Positions 37,036 to 44,266 of a stretch of DNA of 64,000 nt are shown here, piece after piece (the stretch's first letter is position 1; every line of letters starts with the position of its first letter). The position numbers were made by a program, and so were the translations under genes. The notes beneath the pieces are model-generated. The model had not been told where the DNA came from, did no database searches, and saw only the letters and a list, made by a program, of their open reading frames with translations. The stretch comes from RHKX01 sp963826475. GTDB lineage: Bacteria > Actinomycetota > Thermoleophilia > Solirubrobacterales > 70-9. Location: positions 1,922,001 to 1,986,000 of the forward strand of contig CAWGXC010000003.1 of NCBI GenBank assembly GCA_963826475.1. The letters run 5' to 3'.

Positions 37036-37964
37036 GCTCCGGGCCCCTCACCCGCGCCCGGGTCCGCGGCGCGGAGACCGGCGACTCCGGACACCCGCCG
37101 GCACCCTTCGTGGTGGGGTTGACCCGCTCCGGGACGACGCTGCTGCGGATGATGCTCGACGCACATCGCGAGCTGACCATCCCGCCGGAGACCCACTTCG
37201 TACCCGACCTGATCAAGGCGGCGCGCGAGGGCAACGGCACCGAGCCGATGCTCGCGGCGTTGACGGAGAATCGCACCTGGGCCGACTTCGGGATCGACGC
37301 CGAGGAGATGCGGCAGCGGCTCGACGCGGTCGAGCGTGGCGACGGAGCCGCCGCGGTCCGGGCCTTCTTCAACGCCTATGCCGCGCGGCAGGGAAAGCCG
37401 CGCTGGGGGGACAAGACGCCCGCCTACATGCTCTCCGTCCAGCGGATCGGCAGGACGCTCCCCGAGTCGCGCTTCATCCACCTGATCCGCGATGGGCGCG
37501 ACGTCGCCCTCTCGCAGCGGGCGCGGGCGCTGAACGAGCAGCCGCCGCCCGCCGAGCAGGCCCAGCGCTGGGTCAAGCGGATCGGCAAGTCCCGCGAGCA
37601 GGCGCTGACCCTGAAGGGGGCACGCTACGTGGAGGCGCGTTACGAGGATCTCGTCCGCGATCCGGAACCGACGCTGCGGCGGGTCTGCGAGTTCATCGAG
37701 CTCGACTGGGACCCCGGGGTCCTCAGCTACCACGAGCGCGCCGCCGACCGCCTTGCCGAGATGGCCGGCGAGCTGCGCGCCGAGGGCGAGCACGCTCAGC
37801 AGGATGCCGGCTACCGGATCGACAATCACGCGCCGACCACCAAGCCGCCCGATCCCTCCAAGCTGGACAAGTGGAAGCGGGAGATGTCACCGGAGGACGT
37901 TGCCGCCTATGAGGCGGTCGCGGGTGACCTCCTGAGCGAACTGGGTTATGAGGTAGGCGGATGA
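37032..37964 (+). CDS. TPST-like sulfotransferase
   Basis: A 310-residue Sulfotransfer_3 protein. GLTRSGTTLLRMMLDAHR, PPETHFVPD, RWGDKTPAYMLSV, RFIHLIRDGRDVALSQRA, ARYEDLVRDPEPTLRRVCEFIELDWD. Starts at TTG overlapping the previous stop (TTGA) and its own stop overlaps the ATG of a glycosyltransferase (ATGA). All expected catalytic residues (Arg, Glu, Lys) are present. Confidence 0.89.
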   Translation: MSSGPLTRARVRGAETGDSGHPPAPFVVGLTRSGTTLLRMMLDAHRELTIPPETHFVPDLIKAAREGNGTEPMLAALTENRTWADFGIDAEEMRQRLDAVERGDGAAAVRAFFNAYAARQGKPRWGDKTPAYMLSVQRIGRTLPESRFIHLIRDGRDVALSQRARALNEQPPPAEQAQRWVKRIGKSREQALTLKGARYVEARYEDLVRDPEPTLRRVCEFIELDWDPGVLSYHERAADRLAEMAGELRAEGEHAQQDAGYRIDNHAPTTKPPDPSKLDKWKREMSPEDVAAYEAVAGDLLSELGYEVGG

Positions 37965-39064
37965 GTCGCGTCGGCATCGTCACCAAGTGGTTCAACCGTG
38001 GGCAGGCGTTCGTCTCGCGCTACGTCCGCGACGCGCTCGATTCCCAGGGCCACGAGACGTTCATCCTCGCGCGGCCGACCAAGGACAAGGGCCCGATGGC
38101 CGCGCACGTGGACCGGACCGGGGTCTGGGATCAGCCCGGGGTCACCGAGGCCTCCGACTGGGAGGTCACCACCGACGAGTACCGCAGCTGGATCGACGAC
38201 AACGACATCGAGGTCGTCCACTGGGACAACTGCTATCAGCACGCCGAGATCGCCGAGCTGCGTCGCTCCGGGGTGAAGACGGTCGGCCGCTTCGTCTGGG
38301 AGATGTTCTCACCCGAGGACGCCGCGCCGGCGAAGGAGGCCTACGACGTTCTCTACTCCATGACCCGCTGCGAGCAGGCGAGATACGCCGAGCTGGGGAT
38401 CGACTCGCCCTACGTCCAATGGGGCCTGCACCCGGAGCTTCTCGATGCGGCGGCCACTGCGAAGGCCGCCGGCGGCCACGACGACGACCTCGTGCGTTTC
38501 TACTTTCCCGGAGCGCTGCTCGGGCCCCGCAAGCCCCACAAGGAGGTCGTCGAAGCGTTCCGCGCTGCCGAGGGCGACAACCTGCGGCTGATCTTCAAGG
38601 CGCAGCTGGAGCGGCGGATGAACTACCTCGAGCGCGCCGCCGAGGAGGATCCGCGGATCGAGCTGGTCATCGACGACATGCCGACCGACGAGCATCTGCG
38701 GCTGTTCGCCAACTGCGACGTCTGCCTCGGCCCGAGCCGCTGGGAGGGTCTCGGGCTCTTCCTCTACGAGGCCGTCGCCTTCGAGTTGCCGCAGATCACC
38801 AACGACAGCCCGCCGATGAACGAGGTCGTCACAGATGGCGTCAACGGCATCCTCGTCGCCGATCTACAGGACGACACCGCGCCTTCGGGGATCCCCTCGA
38901 TGAAGCCCGACGTCGCCTCGCTCACGGCCGCGATCGAGCGCATGGCGGATTCCGCCGAGCGGGCTCGCCTCGCCGAAGGCGCTCGCAGGTCTCGTGACGA
39001 GTTCGCCTGGGAGCGGACCGTCGCCGACTACGACGCCCTGATCAAACGGGCCGCGGCCTCGTGA
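37961..39064 (+). CDS. GT4-family glycosyltransferase (paralogue 5)
   Basis: A 367-residue GT-B enzyme. N-terminus SRVGIVTKWFNRGQAFVSRY; C-terminal PSRWEGLGLFLYEAVAFELP (EX7E) and NDSPPMNEVVTDGVNGILV. Where paralogues have DQNYQF it reads WDNCYQH, a substitution in the N-terminal domain. Embedded among sulfotransferases with 4-nt overlaps on both sides, so it should be made in step with them. Donor sugar and acceptor unknown. Confidence 0.9.
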   Translation: MSRVGIVTKWFNRGQAFVSRYVRDALDSQGHETFILARPTKDKGPMAAHVDRTGVWDQPGVTEASDWEVTTDEYRSWIDDNDIEVVHWDNCYQHAEIAELRRSGVKTVGRFVWEMFSPEDAAPAKEAYDVLYSMTRCEQARYAELGIDSPYVQWGLHPELLDAAATAKAAGGHDDDLVRFYFPGALLGPRKPHKEVVEAFRAAEGDNLRLIFKAQLERRMNYLERAAEEDPRIELVIDDMPTDEHLRLFANCDVCLGPSRWEGLGLFLYEAVAFELPQITNDSPPMNEVVTDGVNGILVADLQDDTAPSGIPSMKPDVASLTAAIERMADSAERARLAEGARRSRDEFAWERTVADYDALIKRAAAS

Positions 39065-40911
39065 AGGCCCGCCGCGAGATGCTGCGTTCGGTCGCCGGTT
39101 GGCGCTCGCGGCGCTCTGCCGTTCGCGCCGCCGCCTCCGCCCCACCCCCGGCTCCGTTCGTGGTCGGCGCGACGCGTTCGGGCACGACCCTGCTGCGGCT
39201 GATGCTCGACGCGCATCCGGAGATCGCCATCCCCTCGGAGACTCACTTCATCCCCGAGCTCGTCGCCGCGCGCGACAAGCATGGGGCTACCCCTGAGCGG
39301 ATGCTCGAGCTGCTCACCTCCCACCGGCGCTGGGGCGATTTCCAGATGGAGCCCGACGACCTCGCGGCCCGCTGGGCGGCGATCGATCCGCTCACCGGGC
39401 CCGCGGCCGTCCGCGCCTTCTACGCGCTCTACGGCGAGGGCCATGAGGGCGCTGACCGCTGGGGCGACAAGACGCCCGGCTACATCAAGAGCATGCGCGA
39501 GATCCAGGGCTATCTGCCCGAGGCGAGGTTCATACATCTGATCAGGGACGGCCGCGACGTCGCGATCTCGGTCCTCAAGCAGGACTGGGGCCCCCAGAGC
39601 ATCGAGGCGGCGGCCGAGAAGTGGCGCAGCCGCGTGCTCCGGGGCCGCTCTCAGGCGCCCTACCTCGGCTTCTACATGGAGGTCCAGTTCGAGGACCTCG
39701 TCGTCCACACCGAGCGCGAGCTGCGGCGCATCTGCGAGTTCATCGAGCTCGACTTCCATCCCGACATGCTCGGCTACCACGAGACCGCGGAGCAGCGCCT
39801 GCAGGAGAAGGCGCGGGCGCTGCCACGGGCCCACGGGGAGGCCCAGTCGGCGGAGAAGCGGCTGGCCAGCCACGCCAAGACCTTCGAGCCGCCCAATCCC
39901 GACCACATCAACACCTGGAAGCAGCGGATGAGCCCCGAGGACCGCGCGGCGTTCGAGGCACTCGCGGGCGACCTCCTGGCCGACCTCGGCTATGAGATCT
40001 CGGCGCCGGAGCCCGCCTCCGAAGAGGTCCACGTCCCCAAGCGGGGCATGCGCCTGCCGAGGCCCGCCCGTCGCGCGATCTCGGTCGCCAAGCACGTGAC
40101 CGGGATCCAGCCCCCGATCGAGGACACGCGCGAGCCGGCCCCCTTCCTGATCGGAGCGTCGCGCTCGGGGACGTCGCTGCTGCGGGTCCTGCTCGCCGCC
40201 CACCCGGAGATGACGATGCTCAGTGAGACCGCCTTCGTGCCAAAGCTCGCGGAGATGATTCGCTCGCACCCGATGACGGTCGAGCGGACGATCCGGGCGA
40301 TGGCCGCGGCGAAGCCGCTCGCCGACTACGGCATCGACGAGGACGAGCTGCGCCGGCGCCTCGAGGCTCTGGAGGAGCTCAAGGCAGCGCCCGTACTGCG
40401 CACCTTCTACGCCCTTGCCGCCGAGGCCGGCGGCACCGAGCGCTGGGGCGACGAGACGCCCTCCTACCTGAAGCGCGAGCGAAGGATCCAGCGGGCGCTC
40501 AGCGAGGCCAGATTCATCCATGTGATCAGGGATGGCCGCGACACCCTCGCCGCCAAGCCGGGCGACATCGACGTCGGCTCAGCCCTCGCCACCGGTCAGC
40601 GCTGGCACAAGAAGGTCCGCTCCGCGCGCCAACAGGAACACTTGATGGACCACTACCTGGAGGTCCGTTACGAGGATCTGGTCAGCGATGCGAGAGCTGC
40701 GCTGCAACCGGTCTGCGAGTTCCTCGCGCTTCGCTTCGATCCAGCCATGCTGACCTCGCCCGAGATGGCCGAGACGCTCGAGGGCCTCGGCCCCGTAGGC
40801 GGCTGGCGCGAGCGGCTCGGGGCCGAGCAGCTGAGCGCATTCGAGGAGGTCGGCGGCGAGAGCCTCGCTGAGCTCGGCTACCCCGACGCTCCTAGCCTCG
40901 CCAGTCGGTGA
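39061..40911 (+). CDS. tandem double-domain sulfotransferase
   Basis: A 616-residue protein made of two complete Sulfotransfer_3 domains. Domain 1 (about 30-310): GATRSGTTLLRLMLDAHP, PSETHFIPE, RWGDKTPGYIKS (about 134), RFIHLIRDGRDVAIS. A basic linker (about 325-350) follows. Domain 2 (about 358-610): GASRSGTSLLRVLLAAHP, LSETAFVPK, RWGDETPSYLKR (about 460), RFIHVIRDGRDTLAA. In domain 2 the conserved Lys of WGDKTP is Glu and GTT is GTS, so it may be inactive or altered. The frame is continuous with no sign of assembly error. Ends 20 nt inside the convergent flippase. Confidence 0.9.
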   Translation: MKARREMLRSVAGWRSRRSAVRAAASAPPPAPFVVGATRSGTTLLRLMLDAHPEIAIPSETHFIPELVAARDKHGATPERMLELLTSHRRWGDFQMEPDDLAARWAAIDPLTGPAAVRAFYALYGEGHEGADRWGDKTPGYIKSMREIQGYLPEARFIHLIRDGRDVAISVLKQDWGPQSIEAAAEKWRSRVLRGRSQAPYLGFYMEVQFEDLVVHTERELRRICEFIELDFHPDMLGYHETAEQRLQEKARALPRAHGEAQSAEKRLASHAKTFEPPNPDHINTWKQRMSPEDRAAFEALAGDLLADLGYEISAPEPASEEVHVPKRGMRLPRPARRAISVAKHVTGIQPPIEDTREPAPFLIGASRSGTSLLRVLLAAHPEMTMLSETAFVPKLAEMIRSHPMTVERTIRAMAAAKPLADYGIDEDELRRRLEALEELKAAPVLRTFYALAAEAGGTERWGDETPSYLKRERRIQRALSEARFIHVIRDGRDTLAAKPGDIDVGSALATGQRWHKKVRSARQQEHLMDHYLEVRYEDLVSDARAALQPVCEFLALRFDPAMLTSPEMAETLEGLGPVGGWRERLGAEQLSAFEEVGGESLAELGYPDAPSLASR

Positions 40912-42934
40912 CCTTCGTCGTCCGCAGATGGTCGGCGATCTTCTCGAGCTCGAGCAGGTCGCCGGGATTGACGACGCCGGATTTCATCAGCTCCTTGCCG
41001 TAGGCCCCGCGATCGGCCGGGGTGCTCTCGGAAAAGAGGTAGCGGCCGATCACGGCGTCGTTGTCGGTTCGCTTCGCCGAGGCCATGCCGCCATCGGCGG
41101 CGAATAGCCGCAGCGTCCTGACGAGCTGCCTGGCAACCTGATCGGGATCGCGCTCGACCTTGGCGGAGACCTGCTCGAGGGACTTGCCGCCGGGGATCGC
41201 AAGTCGTGCGGCGCGACGCTGGCGCTCCGTGAGCGACTCGATCACCGCCGCCTCGTCGTAATGCTTGCCGCGCCGGCCGACTGCCCCCTTGGCCATGTCC
41301 AGCAGCGGCCGCCGGTGATAGGTCGGGATCGCGCCGTTGAAGGGCAGCATCGCGATCCAGAGCAGCATCCCGATCGTCGCGTAGACGAACTGCAGGAGGG
41401 GCGGGCCGGGCGGATCGATCAGGTAATACGCGGCCCCGATCGGGAGCGCTGTTCCGGCGGCGACGAAGAACTGTCGCTTGGGGAGATCGGCCGGGCTGCG
41501 CCCGTGCTGGCCCTTCCAGACGAGGGCGAAGCCCGGGATCGCGAAGGCGATCATCATCGCCAGCGGCGGCGCCCAGATGCCGAGCGGCGGGATCAGCAGC
41601 AGTGAGATGCCGATGAACGAGAGGGCCGCGAAGATCGCGCCGAACAGGAACCACCGCGACTTGCCGCCGAACTTGGTCGTCTTCGAGAACATCCGGTAGG
41701 TCGTCGGCGCCACCAGACCGGCTGAGAGCACCGGGATCAGCTCCGTCGCTCCGCCATAGCCGTTCGGCGAGAGATGCCCGAGCGCACGTGAGAACAGGGT
41801 GATCCCGAGCAGCACGCCGACGAGCATCAGCAGGAAGTAGCCGAGCTGCATGCCCGCCGCGGTTCCCTGTCCGTACTCCTCCTCGGCGGCGGCGAAGGCG
41901 GGTGTCTTGCGCAGCGGCCGCAGCGCCTTGCGGTAACCGGCGGGCAGGAACGCGACCACGAATCCCGCCTTGGAGGCCAGGTGGTAGACGCCGAGATCCG
42001 CCTGCGGCACGTAGCGGGAGAGCAGGAAGAGATCCATGTAGCCGACGGTCCACATGGAGGCGACGATCGGCACGCGTGTGATTCCCCGCCGCATGATGAT
42101 CGCCACCTCGCTCGTCTCGAAGCAGAGTTCGATGCTGCGGCGCAAGAGCCACAGGGTCGCGACGGCCGCGACGGCCGAGGCGATGGCGTAGCCCGCGATC
42201 GCTCCGGTCACTCCGGCGCCGGCGGCGAGGAGCGGGAGCGCGATGACCAAGGCGAGGATCGCCCGGGTGTTGTCGATGACGATGTAGGCGATCGGCCGGT
42301 GTTCCATCCAGACCGCCAGCGAGCCGAGCCGCACGACGGCGCCGAACCCACCCGCAAGGCCAGCCAGGACGATCACCTCACGGTTATTGGTGCCCTTGAG
42401 CAGGAAGCTAGCGATCGAGTCGGCGAAGATCACGAAGATCAAAGTGCCCACGATCGAGATCACGAGGGTGAGGACGATCCCGGTGCCGAGGGCGCGCTGG
42501 CGCGACTCGGCCATGGCCTCATCGTCATCGTCGTCGTCCTCGTCGTCGTCGTCGCCGCCGCCGAAGACGCGCTTGAGCGTCCCCTGCTTGGAGCCGAGGT
42601 TGAACAGGAAGCTGAGGAAGCCCGAGGCGAAGAGGAGCAACCCGTACTGGCCGAACTCGGAGGGCCCGAGGTAGATCGCGATCACGATCGCCGTGATCAA
42701 GGTCATCGAGTGAGTGACGAATAGACCGACCGTGTGGATCGAGGAGAGCCTCAGGACCTTCTCGCCGAGCGCCGCGCCGCTACCGCGGGCCTCGGGCTTG
42801 ACGGAGCCACCACCCCCGCCCTGGTTGCCACCACCCCCGCCCTGGTTTCCCTTGCCCCCGCCCTTGCGGCTGCGGTTTCCCTTGCGGTTGCGATTGCCCC
42901 CGCCCCCGCCGTTGCCGCCGCCGTTCGGGGTCAT
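40892..42934 (-). CDS. Wzx/MATE-like polysaccharide flippase with low-complexity extensions
   Basis: A 680-residue membrane protein. Residues 1-55 are Gly/Asn/Arg/Lys-rich low complexity. About twelve or more hydrophobic helices between 65 and 545 resemble polysaccharide flippases (GPSEFGQYGLLLFASGFLSFLFNLG; SRYVPQADLGVYHLASKAGFV is typical). A run of Asp/Glu (about 128-140) sits in a loop between early helices. About 130 residues of soluble, charged C-terminus follow. Probably flips a lipid-linked glycan made by the neighbouring glycosyltransferases. Convergent with the double sulfotransferase; ATG overlaps the upstream sulfotransferase stop (ATGA). Confidence 0.85.
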   Translation of the reverse strand: MTPNGGGNGGGGGNRNRKGNRSRKGGGKGNQGGGGGNQGGGGGSVKPEARGSGAALGEKVLRLSSIHTVGLFVTHSMTLITAIVIAIYLGPSEFGQYGLLLFASGFLSFLFNLGSKQGTLKRVFGGGDDDDEDDDDDDEAMAESRQRALGTGIVLTLVISIVGTLIFVIFADSIASFLLKGTNNREVIVLAGLAGGFGAVVRLGSLAVWMEHRPIAYIVIDNTRAILALVIALPLLAAGAGVTGAIAGYAIASAVAAVATLWLLRRSIELCFETSEVAIIMRRGITRVPIVASMWTVGYMDLFLLSRYVPQADLGVYHLASKAGFVVAFLPAGYRKALRPLRKTPAFAAAEEEYGQGTAAGMQLGYFLLMLVGVLLGITLFSRALGHLSPNGYGGATELIPVLSAGLVAPTTYRMFSKTTKFGGKSRWFLFGAIFAALSFIGISLLLIPPLGIWAPPLAMMIAFAIPGFALVWKGQHGRSPADLPKRQFFVAAGTALPIGAAYYLIDPPGPPLLQFVYATIGMLLWIAMLPFNGAIPTYHRRPLLDMAKGAVGRRGKHYDEAAVIESLTERQRRAARLAIPGGKSLEQVSAKVERDPDQVARQLVRTLRLFAADGGMASAKRTDNDAVIGRYLFSESTPADRGAYGKELMKSGVVNPGDLLELEKIADHLRTTKVTDWRG
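42518..42555. repeat. GTC/GAC trinucleotide tract
   Basis: Near-perfect trinucleotide repeat inside the flippase gene, encoding the Asp/Glu run at about residues 128-140. Length variation is possible by slippage in whole codons. Confidence 0.7.
42807..42848. repeat. two 21-bp tandem repeats in the flippase N-terminus
   Basis: Two copies of a 21-bp unit starting CCACCACCCCCGCC and differing only at the last base. They encode GNQGGGGG-type repeats in the disordered N-terminal segment. Confidence 0.7.
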
Positions 42935-43872
42935 TTGCCGTTCCTCGCCTCATAGACCCGGTTCAGCATCCTCGTCCCGTTGACTCCATCCCGCTCGAAC
43001 CCATCGAGGATCTCGCGGTAGGTCGCGTCGAGCGCATGCTTGCGCGCTTCGCTGCCACGCCGCTGCCAGCGCCCGACGTTGCCATGGCCGCCGCTGACCT
43101 GGCGCCGATAGAAACCGCGCATCTTGCGCTCTTGGGCGAGGCCCAGGAAGCGGCGCATGCGCCGATAGGTGTCACGGCGCCTGAGGTCGATCAGCTCGTC
43201 GAGGCTGACGGCGATGCTCTGGTCACCGGGGATCGCGCGCATGCCCGCGTCGATCCTCCGCATGCGTGCCTCCCACCACTGCAGGCCCTGGCCGATCGTC
43301 CGCGGGTACGCGAGCCACCGGGCCTGAGCGACCCGCGAGGCGGCGGCGTCGCGGCCATCCCGGACGACGTGAATGAAGCGGGCGTCGGGGAAGAGGCGAA
43401 GCAGCGTCGGAGCCTGCGCGACGGTGTCGCAACTCTGCTCGATCAAGCCGGGCTTGCCCGCGTTCTCGGCGATCGGAGCGAGGAGCTCGAGGAAGAGATC
43501 CCTGCACGCCCGCTCGGGGTCGGTTTCATAGGCCGGCAGGAACCGATCGACGGCGCGGTCGAGCTCCTCGCGCCCGACGTAACGGTGGAGGCCCTTGAAG
43601 CTGAACCGCTGCAGGGCGATGCCCCGATACCAGCGTCCGCGCAGGCGCCGCACGAACCGCTCCGGCGTGGTGCGACCGGCCAGGAGATCGGGAAATCCGC
43701 CAGGGTCGACGTGGAACCTGACCTCGTTGCTGATGTTCTCGTATCTGGAGTGGCGCCCGAGAATCCTTGCGACGACGTGCGTTCCACTGCGTCCTGTGCC
43801 GCCGACGAAGACAATGGAAGGCACGTCGTCGGTTCCTCGGGTCGTCACCCCAGAACCTTCTGATTCATTCAT
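42931..43872 (-). CDS. divergent sulfotransferase family protein
   Basis: About 313 residues. FVGGTGRSGTHVVARILGRHS is the 5'-phosphosulfate loop and RFIHVVRDGRDAAASRVAQ the 3'-phosphate site, so it is a sulfotransferase. NEVRFHVDPGG supplies a possible catalytic Glu. The WGDKTP motif of the neighbouring proteins is absent (GLIEQSCDTVA in that place). Start ATG 43872 preferred; an upstream ATG at 43908 would add 12 residues. Leads into the flippase with an ATGA overlap, so the two are an operon. Confidence 0.82.
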   Translation of the reverse strand: MNESEGSGVTTRGTDDVPSIVFVGGTGRSGTHVVARILGRHSRYENISNEVRFHVDPGGFPDLLAGRTTPERFVRRLRGRWYRGIALQRFSFKGLHRYVGREELDRAVDRFLPAYETDPERACRDLFLELLAPIAENAGKPGLIEQSCDTVAQAPTLLRLFPDARFIHVVRDGRDAAASRVAQARWLAYPRTIGQGLQWWEARMRRIDAGMRAIPGDQSIAVSLDELIDLRRRDTYRRMRRFLGLAQERKMRGFYRRQVSGGHGNVGRWQRRGSEARKHALDATYREILDGFERDGVNGTRMLNRVYEARNGK

Positions 43873-43921
43873 AAGAGTTCCTAGGGTCCCGTCCAGGTGA
43901 CCATCCACCCGGCCGAAGCGG

Positions 43922-43985
43922 ACGCGAAGCGGAGCATTTGGCCGGAATTATCTACGCGAAGCGGAGGATCTGACCGGAGTTACCC
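43922..43985. repeat. two imperfect 32-bp tandem repeats
   Basis: Units at 43922-43953 and 43954-43985, both beginning ACGCGAAGCGGAG and differing at about seven positions. They lie between the sulfotransferase start and a small ORF, in locally AT-richer sequence. No function recognised. Confidence 0.65.
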
Positions 43986-43998
43986 AATCGTACCGCCC

Positions 43999-44190
43999 TC
44001 AGTCCACTCCGCGCTCGCTCCGCTCCCGCTCCGCAAGCTTCTCCTTCAGGTAGGCGTGCTTATCGGCCCGGCGATCGTGGACGGCCGTCCCGGCATCGGT
44101 GGGGTCCTCTTCGGCGAGGCGCCGCTCATCCTCCTCCCGCTGCGTCTGCTCGAGCTTTATCTCCTCGGTCTCATGCGGATCGTCGCTCAT
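43999..44190 (-). CDS. small charged hypothetical protein
   Basis: A 63-residue protein, about half Glu, Asp, Arg and Lys, predicted helical and soluble (EEIKLEQTQREEDERRLAEEDP, then ADKHAYLKEKLAERERSER). No Cys, no hydrophobic core, so possibly disordered or coiled coil. ATG at 44190 is divergent from purL. I do not recognise a family; coding is supported only by frame and composition. Confidence 0.5.
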   Translation of the reverse strand: MSDDPHETEEIKLEQTQREEDERRLAEEDPTDAGTAVHDRRADKHAYLKEKLAERERSERGVD

Positions 44191-44266
44191 CGGACAAGTG
44201 TCGCCGAAGGTCCCGACGGCAACCGCCGCGGGGTTCCGCGGCGCGCCGTAGTTGAATGGCTGCGAC

